Shown piece after piece: positions 18,402-26,863 of a DNA stretch of 64,000 bases. The notes beneath the pieces were generated by a model, which did no database searches, was not told where the DNA came from, and saw only the letters and a list, made by a program, of their open reading frames with translations. This DNA comes from CAYLMG01 sp964493425 (GTDB taxonomy: Bacteria > Planctomycetota > Phycisphaerae > Sedimentisphaerales > Anaerobacaceae): the NCBI GenBank assembly GCA_964493425.1, contig CAZBMW010000004.1:62001-126000 (forward strand), written 5' to 3'. The position numbers and the translations under genes were made by a program. Within the stretch, counting starts at the first letter, position 1, and each line of letters starts with the position of its first letter.

Positions 18402-18440
18402 TAGCCCCCGCACGATCCTCAGGATAAAATGCGGGGGCTA
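18402..18440 (-). terminator. Strong intrinsic terminator
   Basis: TAGCCCCCGCA (18402-18412) pairs perfectly with TGCGGGGGCTA (18430-18440), an 11-bp GC-rich stem. Read on the minus strand it is followed by ATTTTTG, so it terminates the repeat protein gene that ends at 18475. Confidence 0.85.
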
Positions 18441-18474
18441 TATATTTTAAGAATCTAAAACGGCCTCATCTGCT

Positions 18475-19542
18475 TTAATCTTTTTTAGCTTCTTCTTTGG
18501 CTTTTTCTTCCTTTTCAGCAGCTTTTGGTTTTTCTTTTGCCGGCTTCGGTTTAAATCTCTTTCCCGATACCTCGCTGGTACCCATCTCGCTGGAGGACTC
18601 GCCCTTAATCTTGTCGCCGTCAACCTTGAGGTCGAAATCAACCTTAAAACTTCTGTCGCCGAAACCGAAAGTGATATTGAATTTTACTTTGCTGTCTTCT
18701 AACTTGAGGTCATTCGCATCAATGTTGCCGAAGCCCATACTGTAGGTTGCGGTCAGGTCGTTGTCTATCCAAAGGGAGCTGTTCCAGTCGCCCCTTTCGG
18801 TTTTCGAAACGAGGTCCCATCGGCCTATATACTCCGCGCCTTTGCGTTTTCCGGTCATCTCCCTTTCGCCGCGGTCGCTTGTGAACGTGCCGGTAAGCTC
18901 ACTATCTTTGACCCGGCCTGCGAAAGTAGTTTTCATTTCCCTGTCGTCGAATTTTCTAATACGCTCGAAAGAGAGCTTGCCTTTTTCGCATTTGAGATTC
19001 GAAATCTCGCTCTCGCCGCGCTGCGAGACCCATTTGCCCTCGAGCTTGCCTTTGTCGTTTTGAGTAATAATCAATTCACTCGTTCGCTGCCTGTCAGGCG
19101 GGCCTGTCTGTATCAGCCATACACCCACGCAGGGCGGTTTTGCAATTATACGAGTGCCGGTAAATGAAGTTTCGCCTCTGTCGCTGAGAAGCGTACCTGT
19201 GAGCTTGTCAGCCTTGAGCGTAGCTTCGAAATCGGTATCTATTTCCCAGTCGCCCATAAAGACGGTTCTGGTAAAGGTGAGCTTGTTGTCTTTGAACTTG
19301 ACATCATAGATATCATCATCCTGAATACCCTCGTTCCATCGAATTTTCAGTGAGCCGTCGGCCTTTTTTGTTACTTCGAGCTTGTTTGACATTTGCCTGC
19401 CGCCCCGCTCGGTGACAATCTTCCAGTTACCGCAGATGCCTTTGTCTTCTGCTTTCTTTTCACCCTCGGCTAAAAGCACAGAAGCTGCCGAAAAAAAGAG
19501 CAAGCATACTAAGGCTGCTAAAATTATTTTTGTCTTTTTCAT
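18475..19542 (-). CDS. Secreted three-repeat beta protein (paralogue of 10778-11839)
   Basis: The 355-residue exported protein has a signal peptide (MKKTKIILAALVCLLFFSAA) and three repeats of about 90 residues sharing the frame of the protein at 10778: G-x-W, SEISN[LI]K-x-E-x-GKL-F-R, F-x-DRE, L-x-G-x-x-SDRGE-x-x-TG. The tail is Lys/Glu/Ala rich. The start is the ATG with AGGAGG 10 nt upstream rather than the TTG two codons earlier. The two copies are clearly diverged paralogues facing different directions about 7 kb apart. No catalytic residues stand out. A strong terminator follows. Confidence 0.85.
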   Translation of the reverse strand: MKKTKIILAALVCLLFFSAASVLLAEGEKKAEDKGICGNWKIVTERGGRQMSNKLEVTKKADGSLKIRWNEGIQDDDIYDVKFKDNKLTFTRTVFMGDWEIDTDFEATLKADKLTGTLLSDRGETSFTGTRIIAKPPCVGVWLIQTGPPDRQRTSELIITQNDKGKLEGKWVSQRGESEISNLKCEKGKLSFERIRKFDDREMKTTFAGRVKDSELTGTFTSDRGEREMTGKRKGAEYIGRWDLVSKTERGDWNSSLWIDNDLTATYSMGFGNIDANDLKLEDSKVKFNITFGFGDRSFKVDFDLKVDGDKIKGESSSEMGTSEVSGKRFKPKPAKEKPKAAEKEEKAKEEAKKD

Positions 19543-19580
19543 AATCAAAATACCTCCTTAGAAAATAAAGTTAATAAATT

Positions 19581-19778
19581 CTATTTTGCTTCAAAATCAC
19601 CGCAAAAGGTATCAGCGGGCACTTTAGCCCAGTAGGCTGTCTGAGCCTCATCCTTGAGCAGCTTTTTATAGGGATTAAAAGAGGCCGGATGCGGGGCTTT
19701 TTTGTGGCATTCGCCTAAACCTTCATTTTCACTGAGGGGGACGAAAAACCTGCAATTTCCGCATTTCTGCTCAGCCAT
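19581..19778 (-). CDS. Small four-Cys protein
   Basis: This 65-residue cytoplasmic protein has the cysteine pattern CGNCRFF near the start, GECHKKAP in the middle and FCGDFE at the end, spacing compatible with one bound metal ion or a small Fe-S centre. Short proteins with this C-x2-C … GEC … P-x-D-x-x-CGxFE layout are widespread and uncharacterised. The ATG at 19778 is used because AGGAG lies 7 nt upstream; a TTG two codons earlier is the alternative. It lies just upstream of the secreted repeat protein gene on the same strand. Confidence 0.75.
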   Translation of the reverse strand: MAEQKCGNCRFFVPLSENEGLGECHKKAPHPASFNPYKKLLKDEAQTAYWAKVPADTFCGDFEAK

Positions 19779-19956
19779 TTCCAAACTCCTAATTTATGAC
19801 TTCCCATATACGAAACCGGCTGTAAAAACATTTCCTTCAAGCCTTGCATACTACCAAACAAGCGGAGAAATTTCAATTAATTAGTTTACTTTATTTTGCC
19901 GGTTGATTTTTGCATATTTTTGAAACCGCGAGTTGGTATTTACAGGAAAAAAACAC

Positions 19957-20042
19957 TGCCGAAGGCGGGAATCGAACCCGCACGAGGTTTGAGCCTCACG
20001 GGATTTTGAGTCCCGCGCGTCTGCCAGTTCCGCCACTTCGGC
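19957..20042 (-). tRNA. tRNA-Leu (anticodon CAA)
   Basis: This is an 86-nt class II tRNA on the minus strand. Acceptor stem GCCGAAG/CTTCGGC, anticodon stem CGGGA/TCCCG with loop CTCAAAA (anticodon CAA, codon TTG), a long variable arm (GAGGCTCAAACCTC) and T loop TTCGATT. Discriminator A, no encoded CCA. Confidence 0.96.
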
Positions 20043-20115
20043 GTAATTGAAATTGTAATGATAGACGAAAAAGCAGATTCAGTCAATACCAATCAAACAG
20101 CCAATGTTCAATCAA

Positions 20116-21216
20116 TCAATAATCAATCAAAACTATGTCTTCAGGAATTGCAACGACGTCCCTGTGCTTCGGGCCGAGTAGTTTGCGGATTTCGGTGCTG
20201 TGCTTGCCTATGAGAGATTTGAGCTGCGAGCTGCTCAGGCTTGTAACGGCCTTGGCCTTGTCGTTTAACATAACTACTGCACCGGCCTCGAAGGTTCCTT
20301 TGACGGCGGTTACGCCGCTGGGTAAAAGACTTTTGCGTTTTTCTATCGCTCGAAAGGCACCGTCGTCAATAGTTATCGTACCCGCAGCGGCGCTGTTCAA
20401 AATCCATCTTGAGCGATTGCTCAATTTTCGTTTCGGCATAAAGACGGTTCCGATTTCGGAGCCTGAGATAATCCGGCTGATAACGTTGGTTATTCTTCCG
20501 CTGGCAAGAACAATTCGACAGCCAGCATTGGATGCAATTTTTGCGGCTTCTAATTTTGTCTTCATACCGCCTGTAGCGTGCCTGCTGCCTTTTCTGCCGG
20601 CACTTTTTACAATATCATCGGTTATCTCATAAACGGCGGGTATCGGCTTTGCATCTTTAAATCTGCGAGGGTCTTTGTCGTAAAGGGCATCAATGTCGCT
20701 GAGCATTATCAGTAAATCGGCGTCGATTTTGCTGGCGACCAGCGCGCTGAGCTTGTCATTATCGCCGAAAGTCGAGCCGATTTCATCGGTGCTGACAGAG
20801 TCGTTCTCGTTTAGTACTGGTACGACGGACAGCTTTAACAGCGTCTCAATCGAATTGCGAAGGTTAAGATAGGTTTTCCTGTTGTTGAGCACCTCAGCGG
20901 TCAGCAGAACCTGAGCCGTATTTACGCCGTGACGCAAAAAAGCCTTTCGGTACTCAGCCATAAGTAGCGGCTGGCCGATAGCGGCACAGGCCTGGCGAAC
21001 CTTCATATCCTGCAGCTTCGGCTCGGAGGCAAGGCGGCCTGCACCCATACCGATAGCGCCGGAGGTTACGATGACGATTTCTCGGCCCTGTTTGATGAGA
21101 CTGCTGACCTGGCGGGCAACTTTTTGTACATAGGCGGTGTCTATTCCGCCGTCTTTTGAGAGGGTGTTTGTGCCGATTTTTATTACGATTCTTTTAGCCT
21201 GGCTGAAGTCACGCAT
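20116..21216 (-). CDS. proB: Glutamate 5-kinase ProB
   Basis: ProB phosphorylates glutamate with ATP, the first and feedback-controlled step of proline synthesis. The 366 residues include the amino-acid-kinase domain (VIKIGTNTLSKDGGID, IVTSGAIGMGAGRL, LNENDSVSTDEIGSTFGDND, GTGGM-like RHATGGMKTKLEAAKIA) and a C-terminal PUA domain from about residue 275 (GTITIDDGAFRAIEKRKSLLPSG). This is the full-length bacterial form. It is oriented away from proA and probably monocistronic. Confidence 0.96.
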   Translation of the reverse strand: MRDFSQAKRIVIKIGTNTLSKDGGIDTAYVQKVARQVSSLIKQGREIVIVTSGAIGMGAGRLASEPKLQDMKVRQACAAIGQPLLMAEYRKAFLRHGVNTAQVLLTAEVLNNRKTYLNLRNSIETLLKLSVVPVLNENDSVSTDEIGSTFGDNDKLSALVASKIDADLLIMLSDIDALYDKDPRRFKDAKPIPAVYEITDDIVKSAGRKGSRHATGGMKTKLEAAKIASNAGCRIVLASGRITNVISRIISGSEIGTVFMPKRKLSNRSRWILNSAAAGTITIDDGAFRAIEKRKSLLPSGVTAVKGTFEAGAVVMLNDKAKAVTSLSSSQLKSLIGKHSTEIRKLLGPKHRDVVAIPEDIVLIDY

Positions 21217-21300
21217 AATCGTTCTCTTTTTAGATAATTACGATTTCAAGCAATTGATTCTAAGCGGTAGATTGTGGGTTGTAAAGTAATATGTTTACAA

Positions 21301-21412
21301 TTACAGCTCGGTGCCTGCGAGCCAGTTATTACCAAGAACCGCCAGGTCTTCAAAGTCCACCTTGCCGTCACAGTTAATATCACCGGGTAAATATACAGAA
21401 TTTCTGCTATTT
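21301..21412 (-). pseudogene. Out-of-frame dockerin-like cassette
   Basis: Directly after the stop of the 134-residue protein the minus strand encodes, in another frame, YLPGDINCDGKVDFEDL followed by AVLGNNWLAGTEL and TAA at 21301. That is a complete Asp/Asn-rich dockerin-like motif. The upstream ORF stops at TAG (21407-21409). The second frame is closed by a TGA a few bases earlier, so removing one A from the run at 21410-21412 would join both. This looks like a 1-nt frameshift, real or from assembly. Confidence 0.6.
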
Positions 21413-21811
21413 CAATGTCCAGTTGTATGGGCAGACGCACAGCCAGAAATCTGCAAATTTCAGCAGGTCGTCATAGTTGATTGTACCATCCTCGTATAAA
21501 TCAGCCGGCAAGCCGGTACCCGATTGCAGCCAGTATTCAGCAAAATTTGCAAAGTCTATAAAGTTAACGATACATAAAGGTCCGCCTACCCAAAAGCCGC
21601 CGAGCAGCTCATAGTTGCCACCGCCGAGATATCCCGCATCCGGCTGACCGATTGTCCCTGTCAACACGTATGGCCCTCCGCTGCTTTGCCCGCCGCCGCC
21701 GTCAATCGTACTCCAACTCAAATTGTAATGCCCATCGGTTTGGCCAAATGACGGAGCGCTCGCGACCAAGGCCCCAAGCAATAATACGCATTGCATTATT
21801 CGAGCGTTCAT
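21407..21811 (-). CDS. Exported protein with dockerin-like C-terminus
   Basis: This is a 134-residue exported protein: signal peptide (IMQCVLLLGALVASAPSFGQ), then a Gly-rich segment (STIDGGGGQSSGGPYVLTG … LGGGNYELLGGFWVGG). A Phycisphaerae-style dockerin-like duplet follows (NFIDFANFAEYWLQ and YEDGTINYDDLLKFADFWL), ending CVCPYNWTLK. The Gly-rich part matches the common QSSGGPYxLTGTIGQPDAG module of planctomycete surface proteins. It is 12 nt downstream of the C1q-like protein gene and probably in the same transcript. The protein is likely truncated by the frameshift described at 21301-21412. Confidence 0.7.
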   Translation of the reverse strand: MNARIMQCVLLLGALVASAPSFGQTDGHYNLSWSTIDGGGGQSSGGPYVLTGTIGQPDAGYLGGGNYELLGGFWVGGPLCIVNFIDFANFAEYWLQSGTGLPADLYEDGTINYDDLLKFADFWLCVCPYNWTLK

Positions 21812-21823
21812 TATTCGCCTCCT

Positions 21824-22873
21824 TTAATCGAGCGGCCCTTCGTAGCTAATCTGCACTCGGCTGTGAGCTCCGGACGAACTCCACGAGTGATACGCGTAGT
21901 TGTTGCCGCCTGAATTGTAGACCTCAATCTGAAGGGAGTCACCAGCGTTAAAGGGCCAGATTTGATCCGCAATATTATCTATCCACTGATTGTTTAAATA
22001 ATTCATAGTGTAGATAAAGTAGCTGCCGTTCTTCACAAACTGGATGTTTGTATAGCCTAACATATTAGAGATGCACCAAAAGTTGATCCGGTAATAACCG
22101 GACTTTAGGAATGTAAAGGTTCCGTTGCCGTCCGCGCTGATGTATGCTGCTGCCGTATTAAAATCCACACAGTTATTGCAATAAATGTTCCAGCCAGCCG
22201 CCCTTCCATGAGACGAGCATCCTCCTGACCAAATGATTGGTGTCGTTGGCCCCAGCGGTTTCCAGCTGGTCCCATCACAGTACTGCACCTCACCGGAATT
22301 GTAACGAAGTGTACCTTCATTAGAGACGCCACAGGTAGTCACATCGCCCAATTTGACACCACCCGATACGTCCAATTTTGCCATTGGGCTCGCCGTCCCG
22401 ATTCCAACGTTGCCGGCTGGAATTGAATACATATCATTGCCTGAGAGCATCCAGTCGTTATCGCTACCTGCACTTTTTGCATAAATCGAATACGGCGTAG
22501 GCGTTACTTTCTGCCGGGGCTCCAAGGTAGTATAGACATTGGGGTCATTAAGGTCTCCCGGCCGAACGCCAATCTCAAGCCAGCGCTTATTGCCGTCGAA
22601 AACACTTCCGAAATCGAGTTCCACAGTAAAATAGCCGTCGATTACATCTAAATCGGGAACATTTACGTCGCTGTTTATCTGATTACCATCGCTGCTGGTA
22701 TCGTACAATTTGAACTGAAAATCGTACAGACCATCAGCCACATCATTATCATCTATGAGCTTTCCCTGATAGGTAAAGGCCGTACCCATGCTTTCTGAAT
22801 GGGCCTTGCCGCCTTGACATAACAAAATAAACAAGGCAACAGTCAAAATTGTAAATAATCCTGCATTTCTCAT
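21824..22873 (-). CDS. Exported protein with tail-fibre-like and C1q/TNF-like regions
   Basis: This is a 349-residue exported protein. The signal peptide (residues 1-25) is followed by a domain with FTYQGKLIDDNDVADGLYDFQFKLYD, then the fibre-type repeat AGNVGIGTASPMAKLDVSGG seen in trimeric surface fibres. The C-terminal domain (about 215-345) contains FLKSGYYRINFW and HSRVQISYEGP, resembling the jelly-roll of C1q/TNF-like proteins. AAGGAGG lies 7 nt before the ATG. It is probably a trimeric surface or extracellular adhesion protein, inferred from the layout; ligand unknown. Confidence 0.75.
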   Translation of the reverse strand: MRNAGLFTILTVALFILLCQGGKAHSESMGTAFTYQGKLIDDNDVADGLYDFQFKLYDTSSDGNQINSDVNVPDLDVIDGYFTVELDFGSVFDGNKRWLEIGVRPGDLNDPNVYTTLEPRQKVTPTPYSIYAKSAGSDNDWMLSGNDMYSIPAGNVGIGTASPMAKLDVSGGVKLGDVTTCGVSNEGTLRYNSGEVQYCDGTSWKPLGPTTPIIWSGGCSSHGRAAGWNIYCNNCVDFNTAAAYISADGNGTFTFLKSGYYRINFWCISNMLGYTNIQFVKNGSYFIYTMNYLNNQWIDNIADQIWPFNAGDSLQIEVYNSGGNNYAYHSWSSSGAHSRVQISYEGPLD

Positions 22874-23398
22874 TTTTAATCCTCCTTACAAAAAGGTTAA
22901 TAAAGCATCATTTTTAAGATAACTGATCTGTAAATTTAAAAATTTTAAAAAAGATAAAATGTCCTCTTTAGGAACAAATATGTTATCTGTTCTAAAAATA
23001 AGTAATTTTACATGATTTAGATAGGAACATTGAATTACCCCAGAGGCCTCTCGTTGTCTTATACACCTCCTCATTGCCTATCCTCTCCGTTTAGAAGCTT
23101 TAATAGGGCACAAGTAATATGCCTTTGCTTCCATAGATATATTATTCTTAAATTATCACCTAGTCATAGCATTTGTCAAACAAAATCTGATTTTTACGTG
23201 CAAGAATTACTACTTCGCAAGACCGCTCAAAGCCTTTCTGGAAGATATGCGCTTCTATTAATATTTTAAACAGACCAAGCATCTTCGCTGCGTGACATAA
23301 AAAGCCGGATTTTCCAAATTAAAGTGGTGCTTTTGATACCGGCTTGATAGTATGTTCTATGATAAATGAGACTAAGCACTGTGGTCGAGTAGGTTTAT
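22874..23398. other. Long AT-rich intergenic region with a possible minus-strand promoter
   Basis: No convincing gene lies here. On the minus strand TTGACA (plus 23174-23179), an 18-nt spacer and TAATTT (23150-23155) could drive the C1q-like/dockerin pair with a leader of about 270 nt. AAGCCGG (23301-23307) and CCGGCTT (23339-23345) form an inverted repeat with a long loop and no T run. Nothing else was recognised. Confidence 0.35.
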
Positions 23399-24061
23399 AT
23401 GGGAAATTCAGGCAAAATTTCTATCAGAAGATTAATAATCCTCGCTCTGTTTGCGATTGCCTTCGCTTATATTGAAGCGGCGGTGGTTGTATATCTTCGG
23501 GCGATTTTCTATCCGAATGGATTTACTTTTCCGATAACGAACATTCTCGAAATGCCAGGTGCCGGAAGATACTTACTTTACGAAATCGGGAGGGAAGCTG
23601 CCACGGTTGTCCTGATGCTTACTGCAGCGCATCTTATGGCAGGCAACTGGCGTCAACGCCTAGGGTATTTTCTCATTATCTTTGCCGTGTGGGACATTTT
23701 CTTTTACGTATGGCTTAAGGTTTTGATTAACTGGCCAAGCTCGCTTTTGGATTGGGACATATTGTTCCTCATACCGATTAGCTGGGCAGGGCCGGTTCTG
23801 GCTCCGGTTATAACGTCGTTGACTATGCTACTGACAGGCACATTTTTGCTTGGCAGCAAAACTATAAAGCTGACACGCCTAAGGATAGCGGCTCTTTCCG
23901 CCGCAGTATTAATGATTATCGTTCTGTACTGCATTGCCGGCCTGAGAATAACAGAGCCGGATTATAAATCGTATTTTTCCTGGCCTATATTCGGTACGCT
24001 GCATCTGGCAGTTATAATACTATTGTTTCATTGCGCAAAATCAATTAAGTCAAACCAATGA
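23399..24061 (+). CDS. Integral membrane protein of unknown function
   Basis: This 220-residue product has about six hydrophobic segments, beginning with RRLIILALFAIAFAYIEAAVVVYLRAIFYPNGFTFP and ending with LHLAVIILLFHCAK. Acidic and aromatic residues (YIEAAVVVYLR, WDIFFYVWLKVLINWP) recur inside or next to the membrane segments. AGTAGG lies just upstream of the ATG. I do not recognise the family; the layout would fit a small transporter-like or enzyme-like membrane protein. It stands alone on the plus strand, convergent with marC. Confidence 0.7.
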   Translation: MGNSGKISIRRLIILALFAIAFAYIEAAVVVYLRAIFYPNGFTFPITNILEMPGAGRYLLYEIGREAATVVLMLTAAHLMAGNWRQRLGYFLIIFAVWDIFFYVWLKVLINWPSSLLDWDILFLIPISWAGPVLAPVITSLTMLLTGTFLLGSKTIKLTRLRIAALSAAVLMIIVLYCIAGLRITEPDYKSYFSWPIFGTLHLAVIILLFHCAKSIKSNQ

Positions 24062-24104
24062 CTAAACTGCCTTTCGCAGACCGGCTAACAGTCCTTCATT
24101 TTAG

Positions 24105-24701
24105 TTAAGACTGCGTTGTGGCCAAGAATTGGCGCAGGCCCGTAGCAAACATTTCGACGGCGACTGCGCTAAGCAGCATACCCATAAGACGCTCACAGGC
24201 GGACAGGCCTTTGCGGCCAAGCAGCTTGCCGAGACTTATTGAGAAAAAAAGTATAATGCTCGTCAGAAACCACGCACAAAAGAGGACGAAAAGCCATTTG
24301 TACCACTGGCCCGGCTGAGTGGCGGTTATCAGGATTAAAGTGGCCATAGCCGAAGGGCCAGCAACAGCAGGTACGGCAAGAGGAACAATGAAAGGCTCAG
24401 TGACTTCGCTTAGCTCGAAGATTTTTTCTGAGCCGGAAAAAATCATTCGAATTGCAATAAACAGTAGGATGACACCGCCAGCCATTCCGAGAGAGGGCTG
24501 CGAAATGCAAAGCAGATCAAGCACGAATCGGCCTGCAAACAGGAAAAAGATAAGTACCAGCAAGGCGATGATACATTCGCGGATGATAATTTTTCTTGTT
24601 TTTGCGGGGTCAAAGCTTTTCAGGATGCCCAGAAAGACAGGAATATTGCCCAAGGGGTCCATAACCAGAAAAAGAATGGCTATCGCGGAAGCAATCTTCA
24701 T
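24105..24701 (-). CDS. MarC family (UPF0056) membrane protein
   Basis: This 198-residue polytopic protein has six membrane segments and the MarC-family landmarks FLVMDPLGNIPVFLGIL near the start and AVPAVAGPSAMATLILI in the middle. The molecular function of MarC proteins is not established. The open frame extends 60 codons upstream into the end of nifS; GGAAGG 5 nt before the internal ATG at 24701 and the family N-terminus show the true start. It is the last gene of the sulfur operon, 109 nt after nifS, so it may be only loosely coupled. Confidence 0.88.
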   Translation of the reverse strand: MKIASAIAILFLVMDPLGNIPVFLGILKSFDPAKTRKIIIRECIIALLVLIFFLFAGRFVLDLLCISQPSLGMAGGVILLFIAIRMIFSGSEKIFELSEVTEPFIVPLAVPAVAGPSAMATLILITATQPGQWYKWLFVLFCAWFLTSIILFFSISLGKLLGRKGLSACERLMGMLLSAVAVEMFATGLRQFLATTQS

Positions 24702-24810
24702 ATAAACCTTCCAAAAAAGCTTTAACACATAATTATTGTAACAATGTTTTGAAAACAATCCAGTAAATTCAGAATGTAGAATTAAGAATAAAGAATTAAA
24801 AAATCGGCGA

Positions 24811-25965
24811 TTAAGCGACGAATGGGGAGAGTTCGCGGAGTCTGGCGATGATGGGCGGCAGCTTTTCAACGACGAAATCAATTTCCTGCTCGGTTGTGTA
24901 CCCGCTCAGGCTGAACCTTATCGAGCCGTGAGCGGCAGTGAAGGGGACACCCATAGCACGCAGGACGTGGGAAGGCTCAAGCGAGCCGGAAGTGCAGGCC
25001 GAGCCGCTGGAAGCACAGATGCCAAACTTGTCGAGCATAAGCAGAATTGCCTCGCCTTCGATATATTCGAAACTGATGTTCGTCGTGTTCGGCAGTCGAT
25101 TATCCTTGTCACCATTGAGCATCGATGCGGGACATTTTTCGAGGATTGCGGCTTCAAGCCTGTCACGCAGAGATTTTACTTTTGTATTTTCTTTTTCGAT
25201 GTTTTCTGCGGCGAGCTCACAGGCTTTTCCGAGTCCGACAATGGCAGGCGTGTTTTCAGTGCCAGCTCTTTTGCCGGCTTCCTGATGACCGCCGAGAATG
25301 AAGGGCGATATACGTGTGCCCTTTCTGATATACAACGCGCCGATGCCTTTTGGGCCGTGAAGCTTGTGGCCTGAAAGGCTGAGCAGGTCGATTTTGCTCT
25401 TAGAAAGATTGAGAGGGATTTTGCCGACGGCCTGGACGGCGTCGGTGTGAAAGACGGAGCCTTTGGAGGTTACCATTTCTGCGATTTGCTCAATAGGGAA
25501 AATGACGCCGGTCTCATTATTGGCGTACATTATAGAAACGAGCGCAGTACTATCATCGAGCTGCTCTTCTAATTGCTTTAAGTCAAGGCGGCCTGAACGG
25601 TCGACGCCAATCTCCACGACGCTATAGCCCTGATTTTCGAGCTCGCGATAGACGCTAAGGACAGCCGGGTGCTCAACACGGGAGGTGATGACTTTTCGTT
25701 TATGGGGATAGGCGGCGAGGGTACCGGCGATGGCAGCGTTGTCAGATTCAGTGCCGCCGGAAGTAAAAACTATTTCAGAAGGGCTACAGCCGAGCAGGTC
25801 GGCGAGCTGCCGGCGAGCTTTAGTGATTTTTTTTGCTATCCGGCCGCCAAAGGTGTGCATACTCGAGGGATTGCCATAAAGCTCGCAAAATAGCGGGGCC
25901 ATCTCTTCGAAAACTTCCGGAGCAACCATTGTAGTGGCGTTATTATCAAGATAAACGGTTTCCAT
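24811..25965 (-). CDS. nifS: Cysteine desulfurase, NifS type
   Basis: NifS is a PLP enzyme that takes sulfur from cysteine for Fe-S cluster assembly. The 384-residue product has the N-terminal YLDNNATT, GGTESDNAAI, FHTDAVQAVGK, the PLP-lysine motif SGHKLHGPKG (K201) and the persulfide loop with C324 in SSGSACTSG. The loop length and position match NifS/IscS rather than SufS. It starts 4 nt after the NifU-like scaffold gene. The neighbouring cysteine synthesis genes supply its substrate. Confidence 0.94.
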   Translation of the reverse strand: METVYLDNNATTMVAPEVFEEMAPLFCELYGNPSSMHTFGGRIAKKITKARRQLADLLGCSPSEIVFTSGGTESDNAAIAGTLAAYPHKRKVITSRVEHPAVLSVYRELENQGYSVVEIGVDRSGRLDLKQLEEQLDDSTALVSIMYANNETGVIFPIEQIAEMVTSKGSVFHTDAVQAVGKIPLNLSKSKIDLLSLSGHKLHGPKGIGALYIRKGTRISPFILGGHQEAGKRAGTENTPAIVGLGKACELAAENIEKENTKVKSLRDRLEAAILEKCPASMLNGDKDNRLPNTTNISFEYIEGEAILLMLDKFGICASSGSACTSGSLEPSHVLRAMGVPFTAAHGSIRFSLSGYTTEQEIDFVVEKLPPIIARLRELSPFVA

Positions 25966-25969
25966 TTTT

Positions 25970-26836
25970 TTATTGCCCCCCAGAAGGCTGACCTTGTTCC
26001 TGAACAGAGATTTCAGGTGCGACGAACTCCTTCAGTTTTGCTTCGACGACATCCTTCATTGTAAATTCCGCGGTTTTGCACTGGGCACACATACCCCTGA
26101 ACGCGACAATCACTTTGTCACCTTCGATATCGATAAGCTCAATGTCACCGCCGTGAGAACGCAGCGAGGGCCTGATTTGCTCATCGATGGTCTGCTGAAT
26201 CAACTGAATTTTGTGAATGTTGGTGAGCTGTGCCGCTTTTTGCGGTTTCGGCTGCACAGGAACTTTAAGCTTGTCGCCCTGCACTTTTTCGATGATTTTT
26301 TCGATTTCGCCCTTACAGCCGCCGCAACCGCCGCCGGCCTTTGTATAGTTCGTTACCTGCTCGACAGTCGTGAGATTATTTTCACGAATGACCCTTTCAA
26401 TCTCCTTGTCGGTGACGCCAAAACAGGTACAGACGAGATTTCCTTCAAGCTCATGTTTCTTTTTGCCGCCGGTGCGGTAATTCTCTATTGCCGCTTCGAG
26501 GGCTTCTCTTCCCATAACCGAGCAATGCATTTTCTGCTCAGGCAGGCCGCCGAGATAATTGGCGATATCCCTGTTTGTTACTTTCTCGGCCTCTTCGATG
26601 GTCTTACCCTTTATAAGCTCAGTAAGTACAGACGAAGAAGCGATTGCAGATGCGCAGCCGAAAGTCTTGAACTTGACATCGGCAATTCTGCCGTTTTCGT
26701 CGAGTCTAAATGTTAGCCTCAAGGCGTCACCGCAGGCGAGTGAGCCCACCTCGCCGACGCCGTCGGGATTCTCAATCTCGCCGACATTGCGGGGATGCAA
26801 AAAATGGTCCATAACCTTTTCAGAGTAGTCCCACAT
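25970..26836 (-). CDS. nifU: NifU-type three-domain Fe-S scaffold
   Basis: This 288-residue scaffold has the full NifU layout. An IscU-like domain (residues 1-125) carries C35, C61 and C105. A Bfd-like [2Fe-2S] domain has C136-x-C138 and C171-x2-C174. A C-terminal Nfu domain (about 210-280) has C250-x2-C253 in RGMCAQCKT. It receives sulfur from NifS and passes assembled clusters to targets. Presence of all three domains in an organism region with no nitrogenase genes indicates a housekeeping role. The next gene upstream ends 27 nt away and nifS starts 4 nt downstream. Confidence 0.95.
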   Translation of the reverse strand: MWDYSEKVMDHFLHPRNVGEIENPDGVGEVGSLACGDALRLTFRLDENGRIADVKFKTFGCASAIASSSVLTELIKGKTIEEAEKVTNRDIANYLGGLPEQKMHCSVMGREALEAAIENYRTGGKKKHELEGNLVCTCFGVTDKEIERVIRENNLTTVEQVTNYTKAGGGCGGCKGEIEKIIEKVQGDKLKVPVQPKPQKAAQLTNIHKIQLIQQTIDEQIRPSLRSHGGDIELIDIEGDKVIVAFRGMCAQCKTAEFTMKDVVEAKLKEFVAPEISVQEQGQPSGGQ

Positions 26837-26863
26837 CTTCTCGTTCCTAGAACTAAACTAATA

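Noticed and set aside
22957..22998. Near-palindrome TTTAGGAACA … TGTTCTAAA as an SOS box
   Set aside because: The half-site spacing does not fit LexA consensus sequences and there is no SOS gene beside it.
24702..24881. N-terminal 60-codon extension of MarC
   Set aside because: It runs through the iterated-word spacer and into nifS; the internal ATG has GGAAGG at good spacing and matches the family start.
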